Below are positions 23,155-35,900 of a stretch of 64,000 nucleotides of DNA, piece after piece. The stretch spans positions 303,061 through 367,060 of the forward strand of contig JAANDG010000075.1 in the NCBI GenBank assembly GCA_036852015.1, in the 5' to 3' direction. How positions within the stretch are numbered: position 1 is the first letter of the stretch; each line of letters begins with the position of its first letter. A program made the position numbers and the translations under genes. Below the pieces are notes generated by a model, which searched no databases, had not been told where the DNA came from, and saw only the letters and a program-made list of their open reading frames with translations. This stretch comes from Pelodera strongyloides. Taxonomy: Eukaryota > Nematoda > Chromadorea > Rhabditida > Rhabditidae.

Positions 23155-23935
23155 TTATGAGCAAAATGAATCAAAGAAAAGTATGCCTAATATTCTGGAC
23201 CTGCAGCTCGTTATAAATGAATATGTACCAGAAGATTGACGCTGTCCAGCCTTCTTTTGTTCCAGTTCCAACTTTCTCTGCCCTTTTGTGTATTTTATAA
23301 TCATACCACCGGCAAACGCCATAATGATGCCAATCACAACGACACCAATGCAAAGGTTTCTGAAATATTATAAACCTGACTTTACTTTAAGGCATAACTT
23401 ATAAGGAGCTGCTCACGTTATAACCTTGAAATGCATATGACACTTTTGTAAGCTCAAAGTATATGAATTCTTGCCTGATATTGTTATAAATTCCAAGCAC
23501 TGTTTCGCAGTTGGCAGACGGCTCTTTACAGATGTCACGTAACGTCTATATCAGGAAGATATATGCCAGGAAAGTTGTATGTAACACCTACTTTTGAAAG
23601 GTCAAATAAGGGCAGCAGGTGTATTTGAGTTTTTTTATGTTGTTGTTAGCTTTTCGCACCGCGTTTTATTCATAGAACAGAAGTTGCCGAGAACCAATTA
23701 GGTGGACATAATCGATGTACGGATGTTCTACCCCGCCATTATCAGGCAGTCTTACACTATGACATTTTTACGATTCTACACAGGTTAATTTTTAGTTACT
23801 TTACCTAAAAATTAGGTGCGCGGAAAAAAAAATGGTAACGTGAACCGTAAATACCTTGCAAGGCTTGGACAGAAATTCTCCTCCTCCACAAAGTTGAGAG
23901 AAAACATGTGCTGTGTGGTTGTGCTCCGTCATTTT
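23155..23935 (-). CDS. Gene 2 domain 10, transmembrane segment, cytoplasmic tail and stop
   Basis: Alpha 23855-23935 ends KPCK and the next exon begins TLRDIC (C-x6-C). That exon (right end 23545) ends either at a GC donor (CAG/GCAAGA, left end 23475), which keeps the frame into the last exon, or at a GTGAGC donor (left end 23417), which does not. The last exon, 23155-23359, encodes IGVVVIGIIMAFAGGMII, a clear transmembrane helix. A basic, Lys/Gln-rich tail of about 45 residues and TAA at 23157-23155 follow. Together with the signal peptide of gene 1 this suggests type I topology. The alternative frame of the last exon is Trp/His/Cys-rich and less plausible. Confidence 0.68.
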
Positions 23936-26900
23936 CTGTTAACATTTTAAATGATCTTAATCAAAAATCTAAATCGAGACTTGTCACGCACTCAATTTCA
24001 TTCAGTTTCATCAGCTGGTAGCTGCGAAGCAACAGTTCGGTCGCAACTCGCAACTATGCCAAGAATAGCAACATCCTGCGATGCGATGCCAATTTAACCA
24101 TCCATCCCCCGTTGTTGCCCTTGAGGACAGTTGTCTTTGGGGCTATTCTGCTGTCATCCTTACGAACGAGATGACGACGTCGAACGACATGACAAGTTGT
24201 ATATCCTATCTATTATATCATCTACGCCGGCCAATTCTCGAAGAAGTATGTTCGATATACGAACATCGTGGCCCATGCCTGCCGTTTCGCGCCATGTGTA
24301 TTAAACATCTTGACATTCACAGTCGCACTGCGCATACATCGCGACGCTCAAGAATGCGCAGCCCTCTGGCATCTCATGCTACTTCAAAGCGTTAAATGAC
24401 GAAATGTTGCCTAGCAGAGACAAAAACCTGCTTGAAGTGCTTATTGGAATTTAATACTTCCGAGGCAGCATGAATGCTTAATACTCAGTAGAGCGATATA
24501 ATTCATATTGCTCTCTTGTTCTCCTCGAGCAAATTTCTTATCCGGTGGGATACCCGAGAACAGTTCCGCCAACCTCACGGCGATGGAACGCAGTTATTTG
24601 CCTCCTCCACATTGCTTCCCTTTCTGGGAGCGGAATGTGCTAGTGACTTCATAAGCTTCCGGGTCAAATCGCTTTGTGAGGATGTTGTTGAACAACCAGC
24701 GGACAGCCGATAGAACAGTGCTCGGAGCATGATTGAGCAGAACGATGGAAATTCGTAGTGCCAATTGAAGTGATCCCATCCCATGTCACTTAGGTGCATC
24801 ACAAGGTTTTTATAGTACTTCTCTTGTTTGTTAACCGCTTAGTTACATTACAATGTTGTGTCGTCTCTACGGTCTTATGGTAAGCCTTATGGTTAGGTCC
24901 AGTAAACCAAATGCACACAGACCTGTTTTTGTAATTCGCATAGCGTTGACGACATCTTCCCCTCGACACATTGTCCGTATAGTTGAGCGAACGAGCTCTG
25001 AAGGTTTAGGTTTATTCTTATCAATTTCTTGAACAAGAAAATTTACTAATACAATTAATCGAGTAACTAGACCTGGTCCATTCTCTTGAACACGTGATTG
25101 CAAGATGTCTCATCGGGAAGCTCTTCGCATAATTTCTTCAGTTGCGTCATACATCGATCGTCCACTTAAAGTCAACAAAATATTATAATACCAGACGGCT
25201 ATCGCCGCCTGGGGCGACTTTCCATTACGGCGTCTCAAAAAAATGGTCACTTTTATATAAAACTTTTGAGGCGTATAGTTCAGCTCATTTTGAAGAGTTG
25301 TGAAAAGTTGCCGGAAAAAAAACGTTACGGAGACACAAAGGCATCAAACTATCAAACTTTGCTCCTTTAAAGATAGTTGAAAATAAAGAAGACACTTAGG
25401 GTGCAATTGTTGTGCACATTTTGAAAAAATGTCTTTTAGATAACACGCCACGAATAATTCGCAATTCATTTCAACGATTTTAACACTTTATTTAACACTT
25501 TATTTAACACTTTATTTAACTTTATTTAACAATTTAACACGCCGATTTTAACGATAATGATCACACTTACATGTTGTACAGAGGTCACTGTCGATTGCCT
25601 CCAACTTTTCAACATGATACCTCACTTCGACACATTGTTGGTTGGAGTACTGCTCGCAAAATTTCAACACCTCCTATAATTTATACATCTTTGATAATGT
25701 CCTCTACTGACCTTGTTTGCAATTTGTGTAGTATTTTAGGCAGGCTTGTACCCTCGACTTTATTCATTGCGAATTTATTAAATTCGGTGCACACGTCCTG
25801 AGGAAGTTAATAAATACTGTGAACGTGTGAGAGAACGGCTCGTCTCTAACCATCACTGAATAACACACGAACCACACCAGTGTAATATATAACAAAATAA
25901 AATCCCTACCACACATCCATTCGACATTTCATAGCTCCTGCACATTGACTCAAAGCCATGGATTAGATGTTGCTTGAGGAGGGCCGTCTGAAATAAAACA
26001 CGCTTCGTTTCCCTGAGAAAACTGTATAACAATTGATTGTACCTGAAAACAATTACTCGGACTGCGGACGTAACCCTGCAGTGATATCCTACTGTAGGTG
26101 TAACGCTGCAGGGGTTTTAAGATATTCATAAACATCCGCTATCCGGGTAATTGCATATATACCTACTGTAATCCAATAACTCCCATTCTCAGTGAATTTC
26201 TCCCCGAGTTTGTTTTTCTGAAACGCGGCACTGATACTTAATTTTTCTTCGTTTTTTTATGTAAAAGAGCAACTGTAGCAGACACTGTTCATGACTGAAG
26301 AATTGAAAGAGTCACAACTTCGGAATAATTGCAATTAAAATATAATAAAATAAAATAATAAAAATGTGTCGTGAATCACATCAAGAATATTCGTGCAAGC
26401 GTCTCTATAAGTGTCTGTCACATTGTTGCACAATTTTTCCATTATGTAGGCTGAGGAATTCTGGAAAATTGAATCATATCATATGCACATAAATAGTGTG
26501 GTCGCGATAAATAGTGTGGTCGCGATAGCGATAGATCGCGATACATATCCTATTATATCAATGAATCCATTCGCAAAGTTTTATATGTCATATAAAGATA
26601 ATTGGTATATAAATACAATGACCATGAATTTCAGCAGCTCCTCTCCTTACATACATTTCATAGTAAAGGGAGGCCCCATTAGCATAGTAACGGACGTTTT
26701 TTACCGCGAGAGGCTGAACTGAGAAGATTAATCTTTTTCACCTTTGCCCATTTAAATTTAAAGCAACATACCGGCCGGTTTTTAAAAGGCTACCGTGGAC
26801 AACAGAATTGTAAAATTCGCTCCAATTTAGCTCGATTTTTTATTCTAATTTATGTTCATTTGCATAAGCGGCGAAGAATGCTGGTCTACTCAATGTGTTT

Positions 26901-29900
26901 CAAAAAAACCGGCCGGTATTTCGCTTTAAATAACTTACCAAATCGCGCATTCCTGCATTGACTGACTCAGTACAGTCAGTATTCGCACCCTAAAAAACTT
27001 ACAAATTTTATTTACAAATTGTCCCGCAATACGTTGCCGAACCGTTCAGTACGTTGTTCTTAACCATTATAATAGTAATTTTCCTTCTTAATTAGCGCTG
27101 CTCGTATTCTACCTTTTGCGCCTGTTGTGAAGCTCCATAATGGTTCCATAACTATTTTTTTTAATTTGTTCTTATGTGCAGTTTAGTACGTTTTCGATCC
27201 TGTTGTATGTGGCTAGAAAAAGTTTCAATGTCTTTTTGTTAGATTTAAATCGCTAACAAGGTAAACTGTTCAGTAAGTAAAATGATAAAACGTACATTTT
27301 CACACAAATGTGTCAGCGCTCCGACACAATGCACCGCATCCAGCACAACGCAAAATCGTTTCTTCGTTTTGGAGCACAAAACAAGAGTGTCTTGCTCCTT
27401 GCAAAGCGTTGCTATATCCTGGAATACTTTGTTTATTTATGTAAATACAATAATTTGAACCGAAGAGCAAGCAGTGTGTCATCGGGAACCGTCGCCCAAT
27501 CTAATACTCATTGTCAGGAACCCGCAACTCAAGTTTGAACCTTGGATAAAGGTGCACGCTCCGGCGTAAAAGCTTATTGATTTATTTATAAACATAACAC
27601 ACCAAGGAAACATTGTGCTGCTCGCAAAAACGCTACACGTACTCAGGAAGTATATCGTCACAAAAAAGCTACCTTACAAACCAATCGGTTTGTCGTATTA
27701 TAACACTGCGCGACGAAAACTTTCTGGGCAAATACAGAATCACTTTCAACTGCGTTAATCTAAAAGAAACGCATGAAGTGGCCAAGATACGGAGCATATT
27801 TTTATTGACGGGCTGTGCCAGTCACGGGCGCTCCCCAAAGTTGAATAAAATACACTTGGACAGAGATGCGGTTGCTGCAAACTGAAATTTGAGGCAACTC
27901 CCAAAACACCTCCCCCAAGGAGGCGTTCTTCTCAGTTTTCTTTTATGGGAACTGACAACGGATCGGTCAAACTTCTCTGAGTTTTCGAACAAAAAATAAG
28001 ATAGGTGAACTAGGTCCGTCAACACTCTGCACAAACTAGATCCCAAGCCGCCAAAAAACCCAAACAATGAATCAGAATCTCCAATCCCACAGTATGATAA
28101 CCTCTGGTAACACGACGTAAGCACTCTATTGTTAAATGGCTACCTTCACAAATGCTCTACATAAACCGGAATCTTCTTTTAGACATTCATTATCGATGTG
28201 AGTACGAAGAACCTGAAAAGAAAGAAAAAGTTTCTCTCCCCAAGACAAAAAAACATGACAACGTACGCAATGGCAGTTGCTGCGCCGCTGGTATTAGTAC
28301 CGAAATCTCGTCTCAACGGTCGAAAAAAAATATTTAGCGAGCTGTCAATAACAACGCCTGCAGTGAACACTTCTTGGTATCATTACTCATTTATCATCAC
28401 ATTTATCTCTACTATTTAAGTCCATATCTATGACTGCCTGCTTTCAAATGATACGAAACTGTAAGACTTGCGAACCACAAAGTATAATACTAACACTGTT
28501 GTTCATGAAAGAACCGTAAAATTTCTCGCACTCCTTCTGGCTACTCCCGTCACAAAATATAGTTGCTGTTGACTTACAATAGTCCTGAAAGGAAATTAAT
28601 GCTATACCAAAAAAAATTTCAGTCAGTGGATGATATTGCTGATCGTTACTACAATTATAAAATTTTAATATATATATATTATAAAAGTAAACCTACCAAG
28701 TCAATCACATTCGTACATTGTTCATGTCTTCTTTTGAAGCATGTTTCCACTTTATGTCCGGAACAGTACCCGTTGAGAATCTGTAACAAAACTTAACTTC
28801 GATATTGCCTTGTTGGGAATTATTAAAAATTGCATATCCCAATCCCTGTTGCGAAAAATTCCACATTAAATTGTTTTTTTTTTATTTATTTTACCGATAC
28901 CTTGCAAGTTTGATATTCGGCTTTTTCTTCATCACTGATTGGGCAATTATCCGACGTCTTTTGAAGAATCGTGGGATATTTGTCAAAAGTAAGCTGAAGC
29001 AAAAGTGTACAAGTGACAAAAAGGGCGTCCGTACGAGCTTACTAGGCGAGGCAGCAAGTGATCTTACTCGTGTAATGTAATGTGAGACGCCGGCGCGGAA
29101 TTTTGTTTTGCTCTAATTTATTTTTGTTTTTTCATCCATTTTTTTTAAGTGAGCCGGCGGTGTGATCAATAGAACAAAGAGCAAGACCTCGGTTAGTTTA
29201 GGGCATGCATCGTTCGGCTTATCTTCTTTAGTGAAGCATACGCGATTGTCCATAAATTTTGCAAGGATGTCCTGAATAGAACTACACTGGAACAACGGTA
29301 TACGGTAGCCTGTTGATATTGTACGCTAATAGCTAATAAATACTGTGTATTCTTAAGAGAAAACCTTGAAAAAAAAACTACCTCCTTGCCAGTAAGGTAG
29401 CTGAATAACTCGTCACATGAAGATTTCTTCAAAACTTTTTTGGAATCACACTCCTCAATGACTAATTGACCCGCAGAGTACAAGCCTAAAGTTTCGAGTT
29501 CATTTTCAAAAGACGAGTCGAAACCTTGGTCAATATTCAAGGCTATTTATTATTATTTTTCATTTATGTATGTCTATTTTCACATTCGACTTTTACAATC
29601 AAAGCTATTTCTAAACCTTTCCATATCCGTTTTGCTCATAATGTTTCATATCTTGCTTATAAATTTATACATCACTATTGTTGAGATTAGCGCTCAACTT
29701 TCGTGAAACACATGTCTATAGGACATGTGGTTTATGCAGTGCAAGTTAGAATGGGCTGGATGTTGGATAGAATGGGTTTGCAGCCCGAATTAGAACGCTA
29801 GCTTGGATACTTATATGAGTGACACATAATAAGTCTATCCCAAGATCGACATGTAGCCGAATGCGGATGCGGACGTGTGGTGCTGGTGGACCGATGCTGT

Positions 29901-32900
29901 GTGGACAAGGACGCGTGTGGCAGAAGCTGGACCATCGACAGAAGAAGGAAGAAAGAAGAGTGGCGCGCTCAAGGACCTCAAGGACTACTGGTGGCCAAGT
30001 TGGAGTAGAGAAGTCAAAGAAGACCGCTCCTGCGTATATGAAGAGGACCCGACGGCACTCATGTTTCAGTTTCCGTTTCTAATAAAGATGGGTCTCGGCT
30101 AATTGCTACCGTGTTCCTTTACTGTTACTAATATTGGTTCATTTATGTTGCTGCAGTCCACGTGGTTAGGTGTTGTCTTCTGGGATCATCTTTGTCAATG
30201 CTTGGCATCACTCATTTACAAGTGGCGACCGCTTGGGCTTGGAACCGAATAGAAGATGGAATGTGCCGGCGAAGTGGCAACGCGGACTTCCATCGAATAC
30301 CTATTCCCTACGTTCTACGCAGGAAATCACACATACAGAGAAGTTAATGTATTTGTCTATTTCTGTTCTATATTCTGCTATGCTACATTACATTGTCTCT
30401 TCGTCCGGGGAGCGTGTGGAACACTGTGACATCCCCGCGCGTTAGGCAGACTCGAAATATGGAGAATGGATATGAAGAAAACGTCTCGTTTCCGGAGTGT
30501 TGAGAGAGACTAGAGTGGGGTCAAAACGGCTCATTTTGCGAGCCGGCTCGCGAGCCGTCTCTTTTCGAGCCGAGCTGCCTTTCTAACAGAGAGCGGGTAC
30601 GGGTTGAGGCGCGAGCCGCTTCCAAAAGAGAAACGGGTACGGGTTGAGCCGCGAGCTGCCGATAAAAGAAAACGGCTCACGGCTCAAACCGTGAGCCGCT
30701 ACCAAAAGAGAGGCGGGTACGGCTCACATTTTAGTAAATTAAAATATTTTCGTTATTTAGTCAAATAAAATGTAAAAAAGGTAATTTTTGTTCGTACAAA
30801 GGTTACAATGCACAAAAATCCTCATATTGAGGGCGTAGTTCGAAAAATGAGCGTTTATATATTGTACATGCCCATTATTGATTGATTATTTGTTGTTTTT
30901 TGGTATCTCCCGTGAACATAATAGTTACGTATCATAATGATTTGTGTTTCTAGTTATTTTCTGTCTTTAATTAGGCATCTGTAGCTTTCCAACAATAGTG
31001 TAGCGTTCATGTCATTTGCTTTATATGTAGCACACTACCGACAAAACTAGTTTACATGCGTTTATTTTTCACATTTTAACTGTTTTTGAAACTAGGTTGT
31101 TGATTTAAGCAATTTTTTCAAAATTATATAAATAAGCATGAGCCGGTTCGCAGGTGAGCCCCGTGTGTTCGGGTTGAAGGCGAGCCGGCTCGGCCCGTGA
31201 GCCGTAGGCGCGGGTTAGACGCGAGCCGGCTCACCCCCCGAGCCGTGTGTGGGAGTCAAAGGCGAGCCGGCTCAACCCGTGAGCCGCCCTTCGACGAGCC
31301 GGCTCGTGGGCTGCCTGAGCAGTTTTGACCCCACTCTAGTTGAGACTAGCGCTCAACTTTCGTGAAACGTGGATTATGCAGAGCAAATTAGAATGAGCTG
31401 GATGTTGGATAGAATGGGTTTGCAGGCCGAATTACGCTAACTTGGATACTTATATGGGTGACACATAATACGTGTTTGATCTGTTGTGCATGAAACAGTG
31501 GAACGGTATGCTTATACAACGGGAAGGCAAAACATAAAAGATGTAAAATGTCGTAGAGAAGGTGCTACACTGGGACAAATCCGCCTGAAGAAACCCGCGA
31601 AAACGCCGTGAAAACGCCATGGTGAATTGCACCCAACGCCAGGGTGGCGTTTTCTAGGCGTTATCATGGCAAATTTTTGCCGTGCCCAACGCCAAGGTGG
31701 CATTTTCTTGGCGTTTAAACGGAAAATCACAACAATAAGATAGTGCTTATGGCTTGCAATGCATGTATTTTATATTAATACAGATTTGCAAGACACAAGC
31801 CCTTTACAGGAATCGAACCTGCCGACAAGCACACTGACTCGGATTACTAGTCCGCTGCTTAGACCACTCGGCCAAATCGCACATGCGTGGGGATTGGAAA
31901 AGAGAGAGAGGACTGTCCGCCGGCCGCCTTTCGTCAAATTGCTGCTCCCGTTGCCTGGAAAACGCCGGGGTGGATTTTTCATGGCAAAAATTAAGCGCGG
32001 CGTTTTTCAGGCAACGGGAGAGAGGCGCGGCGTTTTTCAGGCGGATTCCCCCTGTGTAAGGGCCCTTCCTTCAAACTTAAGTAGTTGCTTATAGAGTGTC
32101 TAGGCTTAGAACGTGAGAGTCAACTCCTAGAGGGAAATAGCACCGGTTGGGAGGTAAGAGATAAGTTCGTGCTGGAAACGTTGTGACCGTCTTAAAGTGC
32201 ACATGTGTCTAGTGCACATGTGTTCGGGTTCAATCGGGGTTCGTTTGTGGTTGACGTAATTAATGTTCGTTCCTTTGGTCCACTCTTCTCTTCTTCAAAC
32301 GGGTGATCGGGAGTCTGTTTTTCCATAGTGCAACAATTTGTGTGGTTTGTTTCGCAGGAACGCTGCGACAATACGTTTATCCCAAGATCGACATGTAGAC
32401 GGATGCGGACGTGGACGTCTGGTGCTCGTGGACCGATGCGGTGTGGAGACGGACGTGTGTGGCTGAAGCTGGACCATCGACAGAAGAAGGAAGAAAGAAT
32501 AGTGGCGCGCTCAAGGACCTCAAAACCTAATGTTGGCCAAGTAGGAGTAGAGAAGTCAAAGAAGACCGCCCCGCACTCATGTTTCTGTTTCTAATAAAGA
32601 TGGGCCTCGGCCAGTTACTACCGTGTTCCTTTACTGTTACTAATATTGGTTCATTTATGCTCATTTGGGATCATCTCTGTGAAGGATTGGCACTCCTTTA
32701 CAACACTCATCATACAAAACACTCAATTAAAAACGATTTCAAACATTTTTGAATCGCATTTTAAATTACAATACATGTTACATGTACTAAACAATAAAGC
32801 AACTAACTATCTTCATCGCTAGCGGTCACCAATTCGTTCAATTTCAAAAGTTTCTCATTATTTATAACGTCGAGACATGTATCGGTAGAGTTGTGTTCTT

Positions 32901-35900
32901 GACAAAAACTGTGATGGTGCTGAAACACATGATATATACTCAGCAAAATAGATACCCCCCCCCGTAGAATAAATACCCCTAGTTGTAAAAATACGTATGC
33001 CTTTTGAGATAATATTTGACCTATATACTTCTCAAGAATGTCCTTTGAACATTTGCAGCACTAATTAATAGTCCTCATAATTAGTTGCTCGTATAACGAA
33101 CACGATCAACTACTCCAATGAACTGTTCAATAGTGGTCACTGCACCTTGCATTCTAAAGAAGAAGATGATGAAGTATTCATCCCCAATGTGCACGTCGAC
33201 CAGTAAAGAGCAGGCCCAATTTCACCGGTGATATATAGGCACTGGAGTAATAAATTAGGATCGGTTCCTTTAGGAGGTAAGACCGACATCCTTACACACA
33301 TAGGTCTTATAAAATCCAATTATGTAAAGGAATTTGTCACCCAATTTTCGCAACTAAGCAACTTAATGCGCTTTGGCAACAGTTCATAAGCGCCGGATGG
33401 GGCACGAGCCCAGTACCGTACACGCCGTCCTCGCCTCTACTTACGCCTTATCCGTTTCTTGTTGTGCCACTGCTCCAACCGAAAATTAATGTATGACTTA
33501 TATCTACTTTTCAGCATTGCATATGGTGCTATACGGATACCCACCTTGAATAGCGCACCGCATGCTCCTACTGGGATTGAGTTGAGTTTCTCTTCCGAGC
33601 AAATAATCAACATTGCACTCAACACATCCTCCTGTTAGTATAAACTATATTGGAAATTAATGTTTTTTTTAGAATCAACTAAAAAAAAGAAACTTGGCAA
33701 AACGAAAACACAAAAAGAGAAGACACCGTAAAACTATGCAAACCAAACAATGTGAAGCAGAATTTGCTACGCTCTAAGATATATGGATTGCAGGATAAAC
33801 TGTTAACAAACCTTTGCGTTTTTCAGCATTTTGTTGATATATTTCGCACAAGTTCCCTCTTCTTCACCTTCTTTGCTGCACATAATTTTAGAATGAAATT
33901 TGATGGAATTCATTACAGTATCATTAGTTAAATTGGTAAGATTTGAATTCGCCAGCATAAAAAGGCGTTCGATCCTGCCACAAGCAGCCATTTTTTCAGG
34001 AAGTAACTTGGATTTCTCACGTGCGTGTCGAAGGTTGCGGGAACACAAAGTACCAAACAACTGTAAGCTAGTATATTAGTGATCAAGTAAATCAGAGGCC
34101 GTTTTCGTGCTTCTCTAAAAAGTGTTTGTTAAAAAAGGTACCTAACCTAATTGTAAATAATTTTTTGACTGAAGAAAACGTAACATTTCTTTTGTGCATT
34201 TCACCAATGACAGCTAATTGTAAGTACGGGGTTGACAATTTGCCTACACTTGCAAACAATGAAAATACAGAAGTGCCGGGATACTTCCACCTATTTGGAC
34301 TAAGGTGGCCTCCTATGCTATAGGCTACTTTTGTCGAAAAGGTACATAACCTAAGTACCATTTTGACCGAAGTAAATTTTGGTGTAACCGTAAGTACCGC
34401 GCTAGCTGAAGTAAATGCGGCCTCAGAACTCAGAACTGTAACAAAAGATAGTGAGGCAACCGCAAATTTGAGTTATATACCTGGCAATGTGGCGGTGGTG
34501 CAGCCAGTGTTCCCAAACAATTTGCCTCGAAAAACGTGTTGCTATTCATATTTTCCGTCCATTCAACGGCAAGCTGAATTGAAACATATAAAGGTACAAT
34601 ATATTACAGTAGGATATTTCCAGAGTTCCGGAAGCTTATGCACCAATTTTACTTATCGGCACGGGCCCCGTAACAAACAATTTTTATGATATAAAGCTTG
34701 ATAGCGAAAATCGTCATTCTTATAATATTGAGCTGTTTTGAAAAACTCGATCTTCAGATTCAAATCGTGGCTTGTTGAAACCCTTGTCAACGCAGACGGT
34801 TGTAGGAATGCTTTCTAGTGATGTTTTGTACGAACCACACATTTTTGCTAGATATGCGCTGGTGTGTATCGAAAGAGATGCAGACCTTGTATTTTTTGGA
34901 CGCTGTGTTCCATGAGCAAACGACTGTCGTTCTGAGGCCGTTTTCACCAACATTTACTTCTGTCAAAAAGGGTACTTCAGTCAAAAGCGCGCGGTACTTC
35001 TGGTTTCACCAACATTTACTTCTGTCAAAAAGGTAATTAGGTTAAGTACCTTTTTGACAGAAGTACGCTTTTAACACGGGAGGCGTACTTCCACCAAAAA
35101 GGTGAAAGTAAGCTTGTACTTTTTTCTCCTTTATGAAGACTAATTAACTTAATTTGTTTACTTTTATGGTAAATAAGTTTTGTAAACATTAATTGACAAT
35201 GATTTCAGTTTTTGAATCACATTAATAAGTGATTCACATATGAATACACGCTTGATTATTTACATATTTCTTGTTTACATGGTAAACAACTTTTAGTAAT
35301 TACTTAGATGTGTATCATATTCGTTTTAAAACGTAATCTAACTGTTATCCAACGTTTTCCTTCAAAAAAAGTAAATGTTGGTGAAATCCATCAAAAAGCG
35401 TGTGGCAGCGTACTTCAGTCATAAATTTACTTAACCTAAGTACCTTTTTGATGGTCAAAAATTTATGACAGAAGTAAATGTTGGTGAAAACGGCCTCTGA
35501 TCTGTGCGCGCCTAATAGCTGAGACTATGCTGCTTCGCTGTTGCCCAAATTTTCTACCCACGGCACGTGCAACTACGCTCCATAATGGAATGCCACAACA
35601 AGTTCCTTACGTTGTGTGCAATAACACATCCGGCGTGGTTTGTGGTTGTTGCGAAATTGCAGATTTCTATGTATTTATCAGTTAATTCCTTGCCCTCGAG
35701 TTCTTTAAGTGCCTAAATTGCTGATGCAAATAAACATTAAAAGAAAAAATACAGGCCAACACAGAAACTGCTGGATGTTGACATGACTGTCATTCTCCTG
35801 TAAAGATAAGTTTAATTCGATAAAAGTCCGATAAACTAGAAATCACCTCGTTTTCTTATATATATTTTTAATTATTACCTATAGGGGATATTAGTGAAAA

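Larger units (their letters stand above)
29679..32702 (+). mobile_element. LTR-retrotransposon remnant with almost no internal region
   Basis: The left LTR spans about 29679-30220 (starts TGTTGAG, ends TTTACA). Its relative begins at 30498 (TGTTGAG) and ends at 32702 (TTTACA), interrupted by two insertions. Shared blocks include the stretch around GCGCTCAACTTTCGTGAAAC, GACCATCGACAGAAGAAGGA and the end GGGATCATC...TTTACA. Right after the left LTR comes TGGCGACCGCTTGG, which resembles the tRNA-Arg-type primer site of some Ty3/gypsy elements. Only about 280 bases separate the LTRs, with no coding capacity. It lies in an intron of gene 2. No clean target duplication was seen. Confidence 0.6.

Noticed and set aside
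24575..24802. Minus-strand open frames inside the gene 2 domain 9/10 intron
   Set aside because: I tested them as a missing exon; cysteine spacing and splice phases do not fit, and a better exon was found at 24923-24997.
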